From Ilumatobacteraceae bacterium (GTDB lineage Bacteria > Actinomycetota > Acidimicrobiia > Acidimicrobiales > Ilumatobacteraceae): a stretch of 5,874 bases of DNA. Below the pieces are notes generated by a model. It saw nothing but the letters and a program-made list of their open reading frames with translations, had not been told where the DNA came from and ran no database searches. The position numbers and the translations under genes were made by a program. Shown one piece after another: positions 5,660-5,874 of this stretch (its first letter is position 1; each line of letters opens with the position of its first letter). The stretch is from contig JAODBQ010000506.1 of the NCBI GenBank assembly GCA_025464045.1, positions 1-5,874 on the forward strand, given 5' to 3'.

Positions 5660-5874
5660 AGAACGTCTCCGCGATGCGCGCGTCGTAGGCGCGGCGTTGC
5701 TCGCCGGGCACCGGCGGTGGTTGGAGGCACAACGAGTCGGCGACGTCCCACAGCGGTTCGAGCTGGGTCGCGACCTCGCCGGGCGTACCGCAGACGACGA
5801 ACGTGCGCGCCATCTCGTCGGGAACGAGATCGACGAGGTTGCGTTCGCCGGCCTGGGCGGCGGCCGCCAGCCGC
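5652..5874 (-). CDS. C-terminal end of a second LLM-class oxidoreductase (cut by window edge)
   Basis: Only the last 73 codons and the TGA (5654-5652) are inside the window; the start is beyond the right edge. The stretch NLVDLVPDEMARTFVVCGTP (visible residues 12-31), then GEVATQLEPLWDVADSLCLQ, is the usual C-terminal end of luciferase-like oxidoreductases: a helix, a V-C-G-T-P turn, a helix and a last barrel strand. It ends in a charged helix (PGEQRRAYDARIAETFYV). The frame has no stop from the window edge to the TGA. The gene runs into the next LLM gene with an overlap of eight bases, so the two are probably one operon and may be diverged paralogues or act on related substrates. Family assignment rests on the C-terminus alone and is therefore less certain than for its neighbour. 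Confidence 0.68.
   Translation of the reverse strand, partial: RLAAAAQAGERNLVDLVPDEMARTFVVCGTPGEVATQLEPLWDVADSLCLQPPPVPGEQRRAYDARIAETFYV
5667..5670 (-). promoter_or_regulatory. Ribosome binding site inside the upstream LLM gene
   Basis: On the minus strand GGAG (5670-5667) ends seven bases before the ATG at 5659. It lies within the last codons of the upstream LLM gene, whose stop (5654-5652) falls eight bases inside the downstream gene. This supports the chosen start and suggests translational coupling. Confidence 0.65.

Overview
The window is GC-rich, with most codons ending in G or C, and it reads as chromosomal DNA of a high-GC actinobacterium. GTG starts are common, predicted leaders are short, and the gene families are typical of soil or aquatic Actinomycetota such as Acidimicrobiia or Thermoleophilia. 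That placement is inferred from style and family content, because no rRNA or other marker is present. I see no tRNA, CRISPR array, insertion sequence or phage gene.

Left end (1-321). The most informative non-coding element lies on the minus strand, under a stretch that looks open on both strands. Positions 231 down to 84 carry the conserved boxes of a class-I (adenosyl)cobalamin riboswitch. A plausible sigma-70-type promoter sits just upstream (268-240). Downstream, a hairpin (86-41) covers a start codon, with a strong ribosome binding site (63-56) in its loop. The regulated gene starts at 48 and leaves the window after 16 codons, so its identity is unknown.

Centre (322-4597, plus strand). 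Three genes run rightward: a small protein of about 114 residues resembling the DUF6614 family; a 631-residue DHA2-like major facilitator transporter with an extra C-terminal helix and an extracytoplasmic tail; and a 603-residue membrane-anchored diguanylate cyclase (membrane sensor, two PAS domains, GGDEF with an I-site). Gaps of 100 and 123 bases separate them, so co-transcription is possible but not shown. A 13-base perfect palindrome lies 44 bases upstream of the cyclase start.

Right end (4616-5874, minus strand). Two luciferase-like (LLM) flavin- or F420-dependent oxidoreductase genes lie in tandem. The upstream one is cut by the window edge and overlaps the downstream one by 8 bases, so they are probably translationally coupled. 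This pair converges on the cyclase gene with 18 bases between stop codons.

The units look largely independent: B12-controlled expression to the left, transport and c-di-GMP signalling in the middle, redox enzymes to the right. I do not see a coherent new multi-gene system. The riboswitch with its start-codon-masking platform is the clearest signal that gene calling alone would miss.
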